DNA of 64,000 bases from Benincasa hispida. Taxonomy: Eukaryota; Streptophyta; Magnoliopsida; Cucurbitales; Cucurbitaceae. The DNA lies in the NCBI RefSeq assembly GCF_009727055.1, contig NC_052351.1, positions 10,312,821-10,376,820 of the forward strand, in the 5' to 3' direction. Below, one piece after another: positions 11,281-23,461 of this stretch. Position 1 is the stretch's first letter; each line of letters begins with the position of its first letter. Under the pieces are notes generated by a model that saw only the letters and a list, made by a program, of their open reading frames with translations, searched no databases and was not told the origin of the DNA. The translations under genes and the position numbers were made by a program.

Positions 11281-12860
11281 TCCTTAGTGGAGCCATCAAC
11301 ACTTGAACTAAAGACCCTATCAACCCATCTGAAGTACACATTTTTGGGGTAGAATGAGAAGTTGCCAGTAATTATCTCCTTTGCACTCAACAAAGAACAG
11401 AAGAATGTGTTGATGAGCATTCTCAAGAAACATGTGCGAGCAACTGGTTAGACACTTGCTGATATTAGAGAAATTAGCCTTGCGTATTGCATGCATCACA
11501 TTCGTCTTGAAGACGATCATAAAGCAACAATTGAACATCAACGCTGACGCAACCCTGCGATGAAAAAGGTCGTCAAGAAGGAGATTATCAAATGGCTAGA
11601 TGCGGGCATTATCTATCCCATAGCAGATAGCACATGGGTCAGTCCCGTGCAATGTGTGCCGAAGAAGGGTGGAATAACGGTAGTCCCAAATGAGAATAAC
11701 GAGTTAATACTGTAAAGGACCATCACTGGATGGCGCACATGTATGGACTACCGCAAGTTGAATGTGGCCATAAAGAAAGATCACTTCCCTCTGCCTTTTA
11801 TCAATCAAATGCTAGACAGACTAACAGGGAATGATTTTTATTGCTTCCTGGATGGGTATGCCGGATACAATCAAATCATGATAGCTCCTGAAGATCAAGA
11901 CAAGACCACATTCACTTGCCCATATGGGATGTTTGCTGCCGCATGCCATTTGGCCTCTGCAATGCGCCAAGCACGTTCCAAAGGTCCATGATGGCGATCT
12001 TTTCAGATTATCTCGAGGACTCAGTGGAAATATTTATGGATGACTTCTCCATTTATGGGAACACTTATGAAGTCTGCCTAGCCAACTTAGAGAAAATTCT
12101 GAAGAGATGTGAAGAGACGAATTTGGTGCTCAACTGGGAAAATGTCATTTCATGGTCAAGGAGGGTATAGTGTTGGGACATAAAGTCTCTCGGGATGGAT
12201 TGGAGGTGGACAAAGCAAAGATCGATGCAATCGAAAAACATCCACCTCCAACCAGCGTGAAGGCTGTGCGAAGCTTTTTAGGGCACACCAGATTTTACAG
12301 ATGATTCGTCAAGGACTTCTTTAAGATAGCACGACCACTGAGTGCGTTGCTAGAGGCTGACAGAAAATTTGAGTTCGACAACAACTGCTTCAATGCATTA
12401 AGAGTTTTAAAAGATGCGCTGATTATCGCATCCGTACTGATTGTGCTAGACTAGACATTGCCATTTGAAATCATGTATGACGCAAGCGAGTATGCGATGG
12501 GGGCAGCTTTAGCGCAAAAGAGAAAAACAATTTTGCACCCCATCGCATATGCGAATAAAACTTTAAACCCTGCTCAAACAAATTATACCACAACAGAGAA
12601 AGAACTCCTGGCTGTGGTTTTTGCGTTGGAAAAATTTCGGGCATATCTGTTGGGAACCAAGGTACTCATCCACACCGATCACTCGACGATCAAATACATA
12701 ATGACAAAGAAGGAAGTGAAGCCGAGGTTGATCAGATGGGTTCTCCTTTAAGAATTTGATATCGAAATAATTGACTGGAAGGGGACAGAGAATCAAGTTG
12801 CGGATCACTTGTCCAGACTGAAAATCCTGAAGTTGACCGCAATGAGACTGAAGTGAGTGT
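11281..12860 (+). pseudogene. E2 reverse transcriptase and RNase H (broken)
   Basis: RT blocks in order: KEIIKWLDAGIIYPI, WVSPVQCVPKKGG, CMDYRKLNVAIKKDHFPLP, then YGMFAAACH (one frame) continuing as RMPFGLCNAPSTFQRSM in another, then the catalytic F-M-D-D at about 12035. A thumb/connection follows (SVKAVRSFLGHTRFYR). RNase H follows with [12 protein letters not shown], the [18 protein letters not shown] helix holding its acidic residue, and [10 protein letters not shown]. There are stops near 11450, 11715, 12300 and 12750 and a frameshift at about 11930. It copied the element RNA into DNA when active. Confidence 0.88.
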
Positions 12861-13910
12861 CGTATTCCCAGATGAGCAGCTATTCCACATAGAAGAATTG
12901 CCCTGTATGCGGACATCGTTAATTATTTGGATTGTGAACAATTTCCTGAAAATTACACCTACCACCAACAGAAGAAACTCAAGCATGAATGCAAATATTA
13001 TTATTGGGATAAGCCAAATATGTATAGGAGAGGTGCAGACCATATTATTAGGTTATTCGTACCAAATGTTGCTTAACAACGCATTTTGTCACAATTTCAC
13101 GACTCACCATATGGTGGACACTTTGGAGGGCAACACACTGCAACCAAAGTTTTGCAAAGTGGATTCTTTTGGCCTACATTATACAAGGATGCTGCTGACT
13201 ACGCAATGAAATGTGATCGGTGTCAAACGCAATGCCAACGAACACTGTCTTGGAGCTGGAATTATTCGACGTATGAGGGATTGATTTCATGGGACCATTC
13301 CTTCTTTTGCATGGTAAGCATTACATTTTATTGGCCGTCGATTATGTCTCCAAGTGGGTAGAGGCCATAGCATGCGCCGCAAATGATGCGGCAGTAGTCA
13401 CCCAATTCCTGAAGAAAAATATTTTCACTTGTTTTGGCACCCCTCGTGCCATCATAAGTGATGAAGGATTACACTTTGTCAATCACAATATCAAGGAGCT
13501 GCTGCGCAAGTACAATATCCTTCACAAAGTGACCACCACATACCATCCGCAAACGAATGGTCAGGCTGAAGTGTCCAATCAAGAAATTAACTTGAGAAGG
13601 TAGTAAAGCCTTCGCAGAAAGATTGGGCAATGAAGCTCGATGATGCGTTATGGGCATACCGGACCGCATTCAAAACACCAATAGGTATGTTCCCCTATGT
13701 GTTGGTATTTGGCAAGGCGTGTCATTTGCCTTTGGAGCTAGAGTATAAAGCATTGTTGATGGTCAAGAAGCTGAATTTTGATTTAGAGAAGGCAGGGGAA
13801 GTGCGAATTTTGATTTATCTTACTACCATCACCACAACCCAAAGAAGAGAGATCGCCGCAAAGATGGATGCGTCAATACAATGTGGACGATAATGCAAAA
13901 TTTGCAGGTG
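12861..13910 (+). pseudogene. E2 integrase (broken)
   Basis: The zinc-binding HHCC part is readable near 13086-13240 (HDSPYGGHFGG ... CDRCQTQC). The DDE core follows: IDFMGPF (first D, about 13280), [11 protein letters not shown] (second D, about 13455), [11 protein letters not shown] (E, about 13565). The C-terminal part resembles the Athila type ([30 protein letters not shown]). The segment 12870-13080 has many stops. Integrase would insert the cDNA into the genome. Confidence 0.85.
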
Positions 13911-14905
13911 TACTCTTCCTTATCTTTATTTCCAATTTTGCACTATCACATTGCATTTTAGTCTTCAAAGATTTATCACTGCATCCTCTTTAATCACCGC
14001 AATCATTTGACATTGATAAATTTAGTTACCGCATTTTGTTCTTTGCCAAGTATGACTCCAATGATGAACAATATGCTTATATTTCTTTCATATACACTAG
14101 AGTCAACTTAGTCTTAAGATAGTCACCTCATGAAATATTTCTCGAAGTTAGGGGTTTGCTAGCTTTCTTTCAAACTCTCTTTACAACGCATTCTATGACC
14201 ATCACATGACTTATTTTAATTTTTTGGCAATGAGGACGTTGCCGCATTTTAAATTTGAGGGTGAGGTATTTATTTTCGACCTTGCTATTTTTAATAAAAA
14301 ATAAAAAATAAATATTTTGAGAATAACAACTCCACTGTCAACGCAATGGGAAACCCATGTTGATAAGAGTTAAGTTGTGAAAGGCACTTACCTATAGTTG
14401 GATGTCCGCATGACACATGTGGGGGCAAAGCCAAAACGAAAGTAAGTCACCAGGATTAACGCATAAATCAATGACCGCAACTCCACTGCCAAATTGGTAT
14501 AAGTTTAGTCTGAGAAAGAGAGCATTGCTCGTAGTTGGATGTCCGCATGACACACGTGGGGGCAAGCCAAAACGAAGGTAAGGCACTCAGATCAGCACAA
14601 GGTCAGAAAAAATATATAGGAAGAAAATTTTTGTGCAAGGATAAAATCATTTGACACCCAGGTAAGAATTTTTTTTCTTTTTTGAAATAAATCATGCGAT
14701 GTTCCGAAATTTAGTAAAGTCCTTTTGAAAGTTAAACTTGCAATCCCTAGGTTTTAGAAATATTTTAAGAAGAGACTTGAATAAGACTTGAGGAAATTCT
14801 GGTATATAGGATTTGAATGAGGTATCCTTGAGAAGTCTAGGAAAAGAACTTTGTGGTGGACTTACTAAAGGAATCTTTAGCTTATGCTTGAGGACAAGCA
14901 TTGTT
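13911..14905 (+). other. E2 3' non-coding interior with twin motif
   Basis: About 1 kb without coding potential. Two copies of the motif GTTGGATGTCCGCATGACAC, each followed by GGGGCAA(A)GCCAAAACGAA, occur at about 14396 and 14532, near 140 bp apart. The same pair exists in E1 and E3. No env-like ORF is visible, although Athila elements sometimes carry one here. Confidence 0.75.
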
Positions 14906-14919
14906 TAAATTTGGGGGTG
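14906..14919 (+). other. Polypurine tract of E2
   Basis: AAATTTGGGGGTG lies immediately before the 3' LTR, preceded by the conserved GCTTGAGGACAAGCA. It would prime plus-strand synthesis. Confidence 0.85.
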
Positions 14920-16582
14920 TGATAATGGGCAGAAATGCACGTTATCATAGTGCTAAGTTATTAAACAATGTTGGATTGTGTTGATAAAATATGTTAAATT
15001 GCGTCCATTAAGAATAAACTCTATAATATTGCGGTCGCATGCGTTCAATGCATTAGAACTATTTATTTTTGTATTTTTGTGAAGAATATGTGTTAATGCA
15101 ATGCACGATTGCGTTCATAGGAAATCATTGGTCGAGCGCAACTTCACCACAAGACTTTGCGTTGATCATGCTCGCAAACATTCGCCTGAGAAGGATCGCC
15201 GCAACTTGGTCAGCGCAATATGGTGGGCGCATCTGGGTGAAAGGCCAATTAAGAGCGATGGGATAGAAAGCTGATGACAGTCGAATCCAAATTAAGTTGA
15301 CAGTTGATAACGGTCACAAAGTACATTCAGCTTTATCGGTAACAATCATTCAGCGTGTCAATCAGGAATTAAAGCTATCCCATCTGTACAATCGGGAGAG
15401 AGAAGCCGCCTTTCACCATTGATGCTCTATCAATACCAAGTGCATTTTCAGAAAAGGGGTTCACAACTTTTACAATCTTTTGTTCCAGTTCGCACGTCTT
15501 CGTTTTTGGTTTTCCTTCATCTTAAGGTGGATGCGAGGGAGAAAATTGTGTCGGTAGATCGTTCTAGTAAGCTTGTGAGAGCGCCGAAAGCTTCAAAGAT
15601 AGAGAGAGGGCCGACGCTTGTGGAAGCAGGAATATCTTTAGATCAGAATAGAGATTCTAGTGTAAAAAGCCTCGGTCAGCAAGGAATATCTACCAAGCTC
15701 TCTACCTTAAACTTCTATGGGCATTTTGTACTTAACTTATTTATAAGAATGAAATTTCTTTCTCTATACCTGTTCATTCTCTGTGATTCACACATGAGTA
15801 GCTAAATTTGAGAAACATTTAGTTAGTACAACTAAGGAATCTTCATTCTTTGCGATTATCTTATTTATGTATGCTTCATTTGTCCATTAGGGATACTCGA
15901 GAGGGTAGTCTAAGGACAGGATCTAGACTTGGAAAGGTCAGGTCAGAATCTAGACTCGGGAGAGTCAGATTAGAACACACAATACAAGAGATAGGCACTT
16001 AGGAATGAGCACTATTTGTTATCAACACATCGCATGCATCCTAGAGATAAGATATGATTGTATGCAGTCACCTTGCTTTCATGCATCTTGCATCAACGCA
16101 TAGGACAAGAGTAGAGACTTAGGAATAAGCTCTATGGACATTTTGCATGCAACACATGCATCCTAGATTTAGGAGCATCGTATTTACATTGGAAAATGAC
16201 TTGCTGTGCATGGTAGTAACATGATTGCATAGTCTGACGCATTCCCAAGTAACGCTAGCTAAAGAGCTTCTCAACCCATTCATCGCATACTCATTGCATC
16301 TATCAACATAACTTTCGTTTCTCAAATCCACCGCATTTATTTATTTCTTTTTAATCAACGCAATTGACAAACCAAACACTTTATTTATTTTCCCGGTTAC
16401 CACAAAGTTTTCATCGAAAATTACCAACGCAATCTATTTTCACAAGTCCCTATGTTCCATCCTGGACTTACCAGGAAACTCAGAGGAATTTACACTTGAA
16501 TTCTGCTGGGGAAACTCGAGTGCACAACGCAATTTCATCAACGCATATCATCCATATTTCCACTTCATAAATCAACGCATCA
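14920..16582 (+). mobile_element. 3' LTR of E2
   Basis: 1,663 bp from TGATAATGGGCAG to CAACGCATCA. Its last 1,150 bp match the truncated 5' LTR. It opens with a near-palindrome: arms TGATAATGGGCA and TGCACGTTATCA around a GAAA loop, pairing with one mismatch and one G-U wobble. GTTAT follows at 16583 and would be the target duplication, but the left partner is gone. Confidence 0.9.
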
Positions 16583-17240
16583 GTTATTTTTATGATCCGA
16601 AGGAAAATAGGGTATTTGTTTCAACGAACGCTACTTTCTTGGAGGAAGATCATATAAGGGAGCACAGTCCACGAAGAAAAGTCGTATTGATGAGCTTTCC
16701 AATGAAACTACTGAAACTTCAACAAGAGTTGTTGAAGAGCCTGCTACATCAACAAGAGTTGTTGATGGGAGTTCATCTAGTAGGTCGGCTCCACCTCAAG
16801 AGTTGAGGGAACCTCGACGTAGTAGGAGGGTTGCGAACCCACCTACTCTCTATCTGGGTTTCACAGAAATCCTTGCTATGGTAGCAGATGGTGACATTGA
16901 GGATTCGTTGACTTATCAAAAGGCAATAAAGGATGTTGACCAGGATGAATGGGTCAAGGCCATGGATATCGAGATGGAGTGGATGTACTTCAACTTAGTA
17001 TGGGATCTTGTAGATTAGCCTGATGGGGTAAGACCTATAGGTTGTAAATGGATCTACATGCGCAAACCGAGTGCTGATGGGAAGGTACAGACCTTCAAGG
17101 CTCGACTTGTGGCAAAGGGTTATACCCAGGTAGAGAGAGTCGACTATGAGGAAACTTTCTCGTTTGTTGCCATGTTAAAGTCGATCCGCATCCTCTTGTC
17201 CATTGCAACTTATTATAATTAGAGATCTGGCTAATGGAAG
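16583..17240 (+). pseudogene. Copia pol fragment (integrase end to RT start)
   Basis: Reads YDPKENRVFVSTNATFLEEDH, typical of the stretch after Copia integrase. Next comes an S/R-rich linker, then RRSRRVANPPTLY, LTYQKAIKDVDQDEWVKAMDIEM, GCKWIYMRKPSADG, FKARLVAKGYTQ and LKSIRILLSIA. These are the first RT blocks of Ty1/Copia elements. One stop falls near 17016 and the frame ends at about 17221, before the YVDD motif. There are no catalytic RT residues, so it is a dead fragment. It starts exactly where the E2 LTR stops. Confidence 0.85.
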
Positions 17241-18060
17241 GTAATTGACTAAATGTATGAGATATATTAATTTGGAGGAAATTAGATATAAATATGATTT
17301 ATATCAAGTGGAAGAGAAATTTCTATAGTAGATATGTGATATTAAACTATAGGGTAAAAATATAATATAATTATATTCATTAATTATTAAATTGGTTAAT
17401 TATATGATAATTGGCCAAAAACCTCTCCTCGTTTGTGCGTTAGTGGGAGAATCCAAAGTTGGTTATTGTAACTAAAAAATAAAATGAAAATTTGTTTCAT
17501 TTTGCAAAAAGTTCAAAAATTCGCAATCTGTGTGAAAACGTAACAATCGCCTAGCTTGAGAGCCTATATGATAGTTGCTCATCACCTAAACGATTGCACA
17601 CTAGTGCCTAAACGATCGCATACTCATCCATAAACGATCGCATAGTGTGTCGTGTTTTCTAAACGATCGTCTACCATTTATTAAACAATCGCTTAGTAAA
17701 ACCTACACGATCGTGTAGCTTCTTCTAAACGATAAGCACACAGCTATACGATAGCTTTCTCTCTCCCACTTACTTATCGTCTACACGGTTTGTTATTTCT
17801 ATGACCTTTACCAAATTCACCAAAGATCACACTTTGGATTCTCACTCCAAAAATACCAAGGGCTCCATTTGGTGGTGTCGTTCCCACTGTTGTTCACTTG
17901 TTCGTGACTGTCCGTGTTGCTGCCATTCGTGTAGACGATCGTGCTGCTGCAGCAGACTGGTTTGCTGGGCGATAGGGTTTGCGTAGAGGTTATTCCGTTG
18001 CTTATAAGTTCAAAGTTTGAAGAGGGTCTTCAACTGGTATGAGAACTCTTTCCTTTTTTT
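17241..18060 (+). mobile_element. Copia-type LTR-like DNA with CGATCG words
   Basis: Non-coding DNA after the Copia pol fragment. From 17540 to 17770 it holds about ten versions of CTAAACGATCG at irregular 20-30 bp spacing. ACTGGTATGAGAACTC near 18032 resembles a damaged tRNA-iMet primer site (TGGTATCAGAGC), which would make the DNA before it an LTR end. Boundaries are uncertain. Confidence 0.45.
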
Positions 18061-18980
18061 TTAATTGTTCGAAGCATGCCTTTAATTAGTGTTAATTTTC
18101 ATAACTGTTTGATAGAATGTGTGTGTTGTATTTCGGATCACAATGAAATTGAAAAGATCCGAACGCGCTCATGGATGCTCTTCGTTTAAATTTCCTTCAT
18201 AATGAACAATTGGTTTGAGATCCAATCATCAAACTGAATCCCTCTCGAGCCAATGAGAGAGTGGGGCCCTTTGTTCAAGACTCGGAGTCAACATTTAAAG
18301 GAAAAACCTCTCTACTATCCCTAAAAATGGGTAGGAGCGAATTTTATCTTGTACCCTATGTCCCCAGCTATCTACCTTATATTACCCCTGAAATGGGAGG
18401 CTTATTGAGCCGGCGCTGTTGAGCCAATTCTCACTCATCTAAATCTAAGGATAATCCCGAATAAACAGGAGTTCATAGTTAGCTCAGGATTAAGATTAAG
18501 TTACCTAGGTCATCGCTTTGCAATAGTCAGCCTTAAATAATAAACGATGTTTATAAAGTAAGAATGACTTATTTCATGATCCGATCTTATGCAAACTCAT
18601 TGTATAGGATGCCCTCACTCCTCATATCACCACATAAACGAATTAGAATCACTTCATTTGTAGCATTTTACAACGATTGTAATAACTACAAAGTAGGTCG
18701 CATCCAATAGTGTTACCAAAATAAGGTACCCAGCCTTATTCGTACACTATATACCATTTTGGCTATTTACTGAATTTGATCTACTCTTATGTCTCCACAT
18801 AAAGTTCAAATATTCATATAATAGCCATGGATCTTTAAGTTTATTGGATTTAATCTTAACAAGTGCAATTTATATATTCAACAACAACTTTATTAAATAA
18901 ACGTCAATTACACCTTTATTGAAAATAGAGTATGTTTCTAGTTTACAAACTACGAGTTTTAGGACATAAAACCCAACAGA
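18061..18980 (-). mobile_element. Copia LTR/leader fragment, minus strand
   Basis: Read on the minus strand it opens at 18980 with TGTTGGGTTTTATGTCC, a start common in plant Copia LTRs, and runs without coding potential. It faces the opposite way from the pol fragment at 16583, so the two are pieces of different insertions or of a rearranged one. Confidence 0.5.
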
Positions 18981-19460
18981 TAACATGCTATCAGAGATAA
19001 CTTCTATCATTTCTTTTTACCATCAAATAACATGTCATTGTTGATAGCTTCTGTCACTGATAACATGCTATTAATGATAACATCTAGGCATTTCATTTAC
19101 ATATTAGTTTGAAATTCAACTTTATTAATTAAATTCACTAAGTTGGCTATCAATGATAGACTTCTATAAGTGGATATTAACGGTGAAAAAATCATCAAAG
19201 ATTAAGCTATCAATGATAAAAATTATTAGTTGTTATCACTGATAGACTTTCATCTATCAATTTTGAAAGATTAACACTCAAAGCTATCGATGAGTGTATT
19301 CAGAAACTTTTATCATGACTATCAACAATAGACTTTTATCACTAATAGATCTCTACCGATGATATCTACTTAAATTTGATATTACTAATACATTATTATG
19401 ATTGATATCTATCTAAGTTCTATTACTAATATCATTACTAATTGTTATTATCAATACACA
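18981..19460. repeat. Degenerate palindromic TATCANTGATA repeat
   Basis: Irregular repetition of words such as GATAACATGCTATCA, TATCAATGATAGACTT and TATCACTGATAGACTT over about 480 bp. Each word is itself close to palindromic. Spacing is not fixed, so it is not a clean satellite. Confidence 0.6.
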
Positions 19461-20709
19461 AATATTACGACACACAAATACACTAATACTTCAATATGTG
19501 GCCTTCATTTTGGGTTATCTATGCCATTTTTTTAAATTTATTTTTGATAGAAATCATACTCTTAAAGTCTATAAGAAGAAAAAAACTATTGGTCTGTCTG
19601 ATGTCGTTCACATTTCTCATCTTTTTGAGAAATAAACTTGTTTAATAACTATTCTCGTTTCTCATTTTAAACTTTTAAGAAATGTTCCTAAAAATGGTGC
19701 AAATTTGTGGATTAAAAAAGTAGTTTCTTTCAAATCCGTTTTCATTGTCTATTTATATTTAATGTTTCGTTATAATAATCAAATTTGATGATTGACTTGT
19801 TGGTGTTAAGTCACTTATGAATTGGATACTTTCAAGTCTTGGGTACGAAATTCACCCTCATAATTCTTATGAAAAAAATTAAGAAGCAAAAATTGGAGAA
19901 AGGAAAGAAAATTAAAAGAACAATAGAGAAGAAGCAAAAATCGGAGAAAGAAAAGAAAATTAAAAATTAAAAAAGAAACAAAAGAAAGGGAACAAGCAAG
20001 AATTAGAGAAATGAAATAAAATAAAAATAATAAAAAAAAGAAACGAAAGAAACAAAAACTAAAGAAAAGAAAGAAAATAAAAAAATAAAAAAGGGAAGAA
20101 AAAGATGTGAGACAAGACAAAAGAGAGCGACATTGGCAATTAAAAGAAATTCAAAAGTTGACTAGTGAACATTTTTATATGTGCAAATATTTTAAAGAAC
20201 TGATATATTTTTAGATTTTTCTCCTTATTCTACTATTTATTACAAACATTTTTTTTAATACAAATGATGCAGAATGATTTGAACAACAAATCTCATGACC
20301 TTCAAACACACACTAATAATAGTTGAGTTATACCCAATTTAAAAAAAAAATAAAGAAAATAATTGGGTGCTTGCAGTCAAATTATTTAATAGAATAAAAT
20401 TGTTTTATTTTTTTAGTATGTAACAAAAGTGGGAGATTAGCTGCTAATCATTACCCACAATTTTATTTTTCAAACTTTAGTTTAACTGTAACAAAAACAA
20501 CCCAACTTTATCGATAAAAAGTATTTTCAGAATGAATGTTTTTTTAAATCACTTCTTTGCAACGATGATATGCTCACTTTCGACATAAAACCTTCTTCAA
20601 TTTACTTTTATTTAACATAAAAGGTTTCATATTATTGAAGATAGTTAACATCACTTTCTATTCTTATGATCATCTCTTTATCTAATCATCGTGATTTAGG
20701 ACAAGCATG
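19461..20709. other. AT-rich spacer with a purine-rich tract
   Basis: No gene is supported. Bases 19868-20155 are almost all A and G on the plus strand (GAAAGAAAAGAAAAT-like), which yields long meaningless frames on the other strand. The rest is AT-rich, including a poly-A run near 20340. Confidence 0.5.
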
Positions 20710-20919
20710 ATAGGACGATAAACCGAAACGACCGGCCAAAACCGACCGAAACAGAGTCGGTTGATCGGAAATCCATAAAAAATGGGTGGGGTCGGGTTGG
20801 GAGGGAACCGCCGACTGTAGATATCGGTCGGACTCCCAACGGGTCGGGTCAAAATCCGACCCGACCGACTTTATGAATTAAAAAAAAATTATTTAATATA
20901 TAAGCGGTTCGTTCAAGCT

Positions 20920-21300
20920 TTAGCGCTGTCGCCTCCCTCGCCTAGGGTTTATTTTTTCGCTCCTTGCCTTCAGTTCACACTCGTAGTCGCCCACAAAAAT
21001 CGTTCCTTGCTCAGTCCACAAAAATCGTTCCCTACTCGAATCGCACCACAAAAATCCTTCCTTGCCTCCTGTCCACGACTCCAAGTCTCCAAGTCTCCAC
21101 AGGTCTTTCGTTCCTCTTCGCTGCTCAGTGCTCCGGACCGCTCGTCTTCGTCCGTTCCTCTTCGCAATCGCAGCCACAGGCACACCGTCCAGTCCACGAC
21201 TCCAAGTCTCCATAGCTCGTCTTCTTCAATCTTCCGGATCGCTCGTTTCAGTATACAGTAAACAGTACACACTGTTTTCAAAATAGTGTTTTGTGCCTTC
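20920..21300 (+). other. C/T-rich leader of the hAT element
   Basis: Pyrimidine-rich DNA ahead of the transposase, starting near CCTAGGGTTTATTTTTTCGC. It has an internal repeat of CCACGACTCCAAGTCTCC at about 21073 and 21190. It is likely the promoter/5' leader of the transposase. The many short frames here have no recognisable domains. Confidence 0.4.
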
Positions 21301-21508
21301 CTTGCTTAGTTGCTCGTTTTCGATTTTCAACCCGAGGTCCGTTTTCGATTTGCAACTGAAAAAATTGTCAAAATTATATGTCAAATTAGTGGATGTCGAC
21401 CTGAACAAATCTAAATGTATGTATGTAAATGTGAATGTGTGTGCAAATACATATTGCACTTCAATGATTAATTGTCCAATTAGTGCATCTAGTGTAGTGA
21501 AAATGATG

Positions 21509-21512
<4 letters not shown>

Positions 21513-21552
<40 letters not shown>
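21513..21552. repeat. (AT)20 microsatellite
   Basis: Twenty uninterrupted AT units inside the hAT element, between leader and transposase. It is flanked by a 25-bp direct repeat around GGCATAGAACTGAACTGATG (about 21558 and 21638). Confidence 0.97.
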
Positions 21553-21556
<4 letters not shown>

Positions 21557-21779
21557 TGGCATAGAACTGAACTGATGTTGAAATTCTTTGAATTTTTGTG
21601 AATTGTGTGATACTGACAAGTGACGTTTGTCATATTTGGCATAGAACTGAACTGATGCATAAAAAAATGAATGAGAAGCAGAAGGAACGGATGCTAATAC
21701 AAATATCATTGATGTTGATTCAGCAAATGAGACATCGGATGTTCTAAATCCACTGAAAAGAAGGAAGACAGTGAAAAAA

Positions 21780-23461
21780 AGAAGCTAAAAAGTGATCCTA
21801 ATGACCCTCATGCTCAATGTAAGTACTGTGGAATTATCTATGCATGTCATTCCAAACGTAATGTATGAAGAATCATTTGGAAAATTGTAAAAAATACCCT
21901 TACCAGAAAAAGAGAGATCCAACCCAAATGACATTATCTTTCAAAACTAAAGTCAAAGACAATGTTGGGGATAATATGTCACAACTTGTATGTGAGTCAT
22001 ATAGTTTAGAGAGTTGTCGGGAAGCGTTGGTGGAAATGGTAATTGTTGACGAATTGCCATTCAAGTTTGTGGAGGGTAAAAGATTTAAGAAATTTGTTGA
22101 TAGATTAACATGTGCAAGTCAACCTAGATTTTTTGTTTCATCTCAGTTTACTGTGGCTAGAGATGTGCTTAAGTTGTATGTTAATGAGAAAAAGCGTTTG
22201 AAAGACATGTTTGTGAATAGGAAGTATAGAGTTTCTCTCACTACGGATTGTTGGACATCGGGACAAAATATAAATTACATGGTCCTAAATTACATGTGTG
22301 TCTTGATGTTCCCACTAGATGGAACTCTACATATTTGATGCTTGACGCAGCTGTAAAGTTTGAAAAGGCTTTTGATAGATTAGAAGATGAAGATGCTTCT
22401 TATAGACACGATTTGTCACCAAAGAAAGATTGGACAAATGCTAAGATGTTAATTAGGTTTTTAAAGGTCTTTTATGATGTGACATTGAAAATTTCAGGGT
22501 CTTTGTACACTACTTCGAATATGAGTGGTTCAGAATTGTATACGTTTGAATGTTGGTAGTGCAAATGCAATGCTAGTTGAAATGCCCAATAACATGAAGG
22601 CCAAATTTGAGGGGGAACAATGAAAAAAAAAATTGTTGTTTTATGTGTTTCTATTGTGCTAGATCCTCAAAAAAAGTTAAGGTTTGTATCTTTTTGTCTT
22701 AAAAAAATTTTTTGGGCTAGAGGTTGTCAAATCTATGGGAACTGTAGTGGAACAATGTTGTGGACGTCTCTTTCATGAGTACAGTATTACTCATACTCAG
22801 AGTGGGAGTGGGAATGGTAGTACTTCTACTAATACACCAATTGTCCCAACCTCGGAGACGGAGACCATGATTGATTGTGATCTAATTGAAAAGGTGGGTG
22901 AAGACTTTGTCTATGATACAATTGATCTTGATTTTGAAGGCGATGAGACTATACCTTTCGAACAGGGGTCGGAGATTGATATTTATTTGTTGGAAGCGAA
23001 TGTTAAGAATGAAGGTGATTTTGACATACTTCGATGGTGGAAGAGGAACAATCATCGGTTTGAGGTTCTTAGTCGGATGGCTAGAGATATTTTGGCAATT
23101 CCAGTATCTACTGTAGCATCTGAGTCAGCTTTTAGTACAGGAGGACGTGTTGTTGATTCATCACGTTGTTCATTGGCTCCAAAAACAGTGGAGGCTCTCA
23201 TTTTTGTACTCAAAATTGGCTAAATTCTGATCCAATAGACCTTGAAGTTCAACATGACATGGAAGAAGCTTCATTATTTGAAGAAGGTATTTATTCATCA
23301 TTTGTATTTTGTAGTTGTAACTTGTTAGATTAAAATCTTAATGAAGTTGTATTTCTCTTCTTGATCTTAATCACATAGGATTCAGAGCGATTATGGACAA
23401 TGAAAAAGACATTGAAGACCTTCCAGATTTTGCAAAGTTGTTCGTTAACGATTAAACATTT
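21780..23461 (+). pseudogene. hAT transposase, RICESLEEPER/DAYSLEEPER-like (broken)
   Basis: A BED zinc finger comes first (CKYCGIIYACHSKRN, then KNHLENC after a one-base frame change, 21825-21885). An N-terminal part follows with ELPFKFVEGKRFKKFV and VSLTTDCWTSGQNINYM. It jumps straight to LDVPTRWNSTYLML at about 22300, losing most of the RNase-H-like catalytic middle. The C-terminal dimerisation domain is well kept (WWKRNNHRFEVLSRMARDIL, then STVASESAFSTGGRVVD, about 23035-23165). A probable last intron (about 23290-23380) precedes DLPDFAKLFVND and a stop at 23455. There are several frameshifts. It cannot be active. Confidence 0.85.

Larger units (their letters stand above)
4371..16582 (+). 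mobile_element. Athila-type Ty3/Gypsy element E2, nested insertion inside
   Basis: Order: truncated 5' LTR (4371-5530), tRNA-Asp primer site, gag, tandem zinc-knuckle array, solo-LTR insertion, protease, RT, RNase H, integrase, long 3' non-coding part, purine tract, full 3' LTR (14920-16582). The Athila assignment rests on the primer site, the gag and pol types, and the long non-coding 3' region. The 5' LTR lacks its first 510 bp or so, so no target duplication can be tested. The coding part is full of stops and frameshifts, so the element is dead. After its 3' LTR a Copia pol reading frame begins at once, so E2 may have landed in a Copia element. Confidence 0.85.

Noticed and set aside
16583..18980. 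One intact Copia element in this stretch
   Set aside because: The pol fragment is on the plus strand while the LTR-like DNA ending at 18980 reads on the minus strand, so they are not one simple insertion.
19815..20120. Minus-strand Phe/Leu-rich 101-codon frame
   Set aside because: It is a translation of a purine-rich tract; low complexity only.
20920..21290. Several overlapping frames of 70-100 codons on both strands
   Set aside because: They come from the C/T-rich leader of the hAT element; no domain, and frames overlap on both strands as expected from low complexity.
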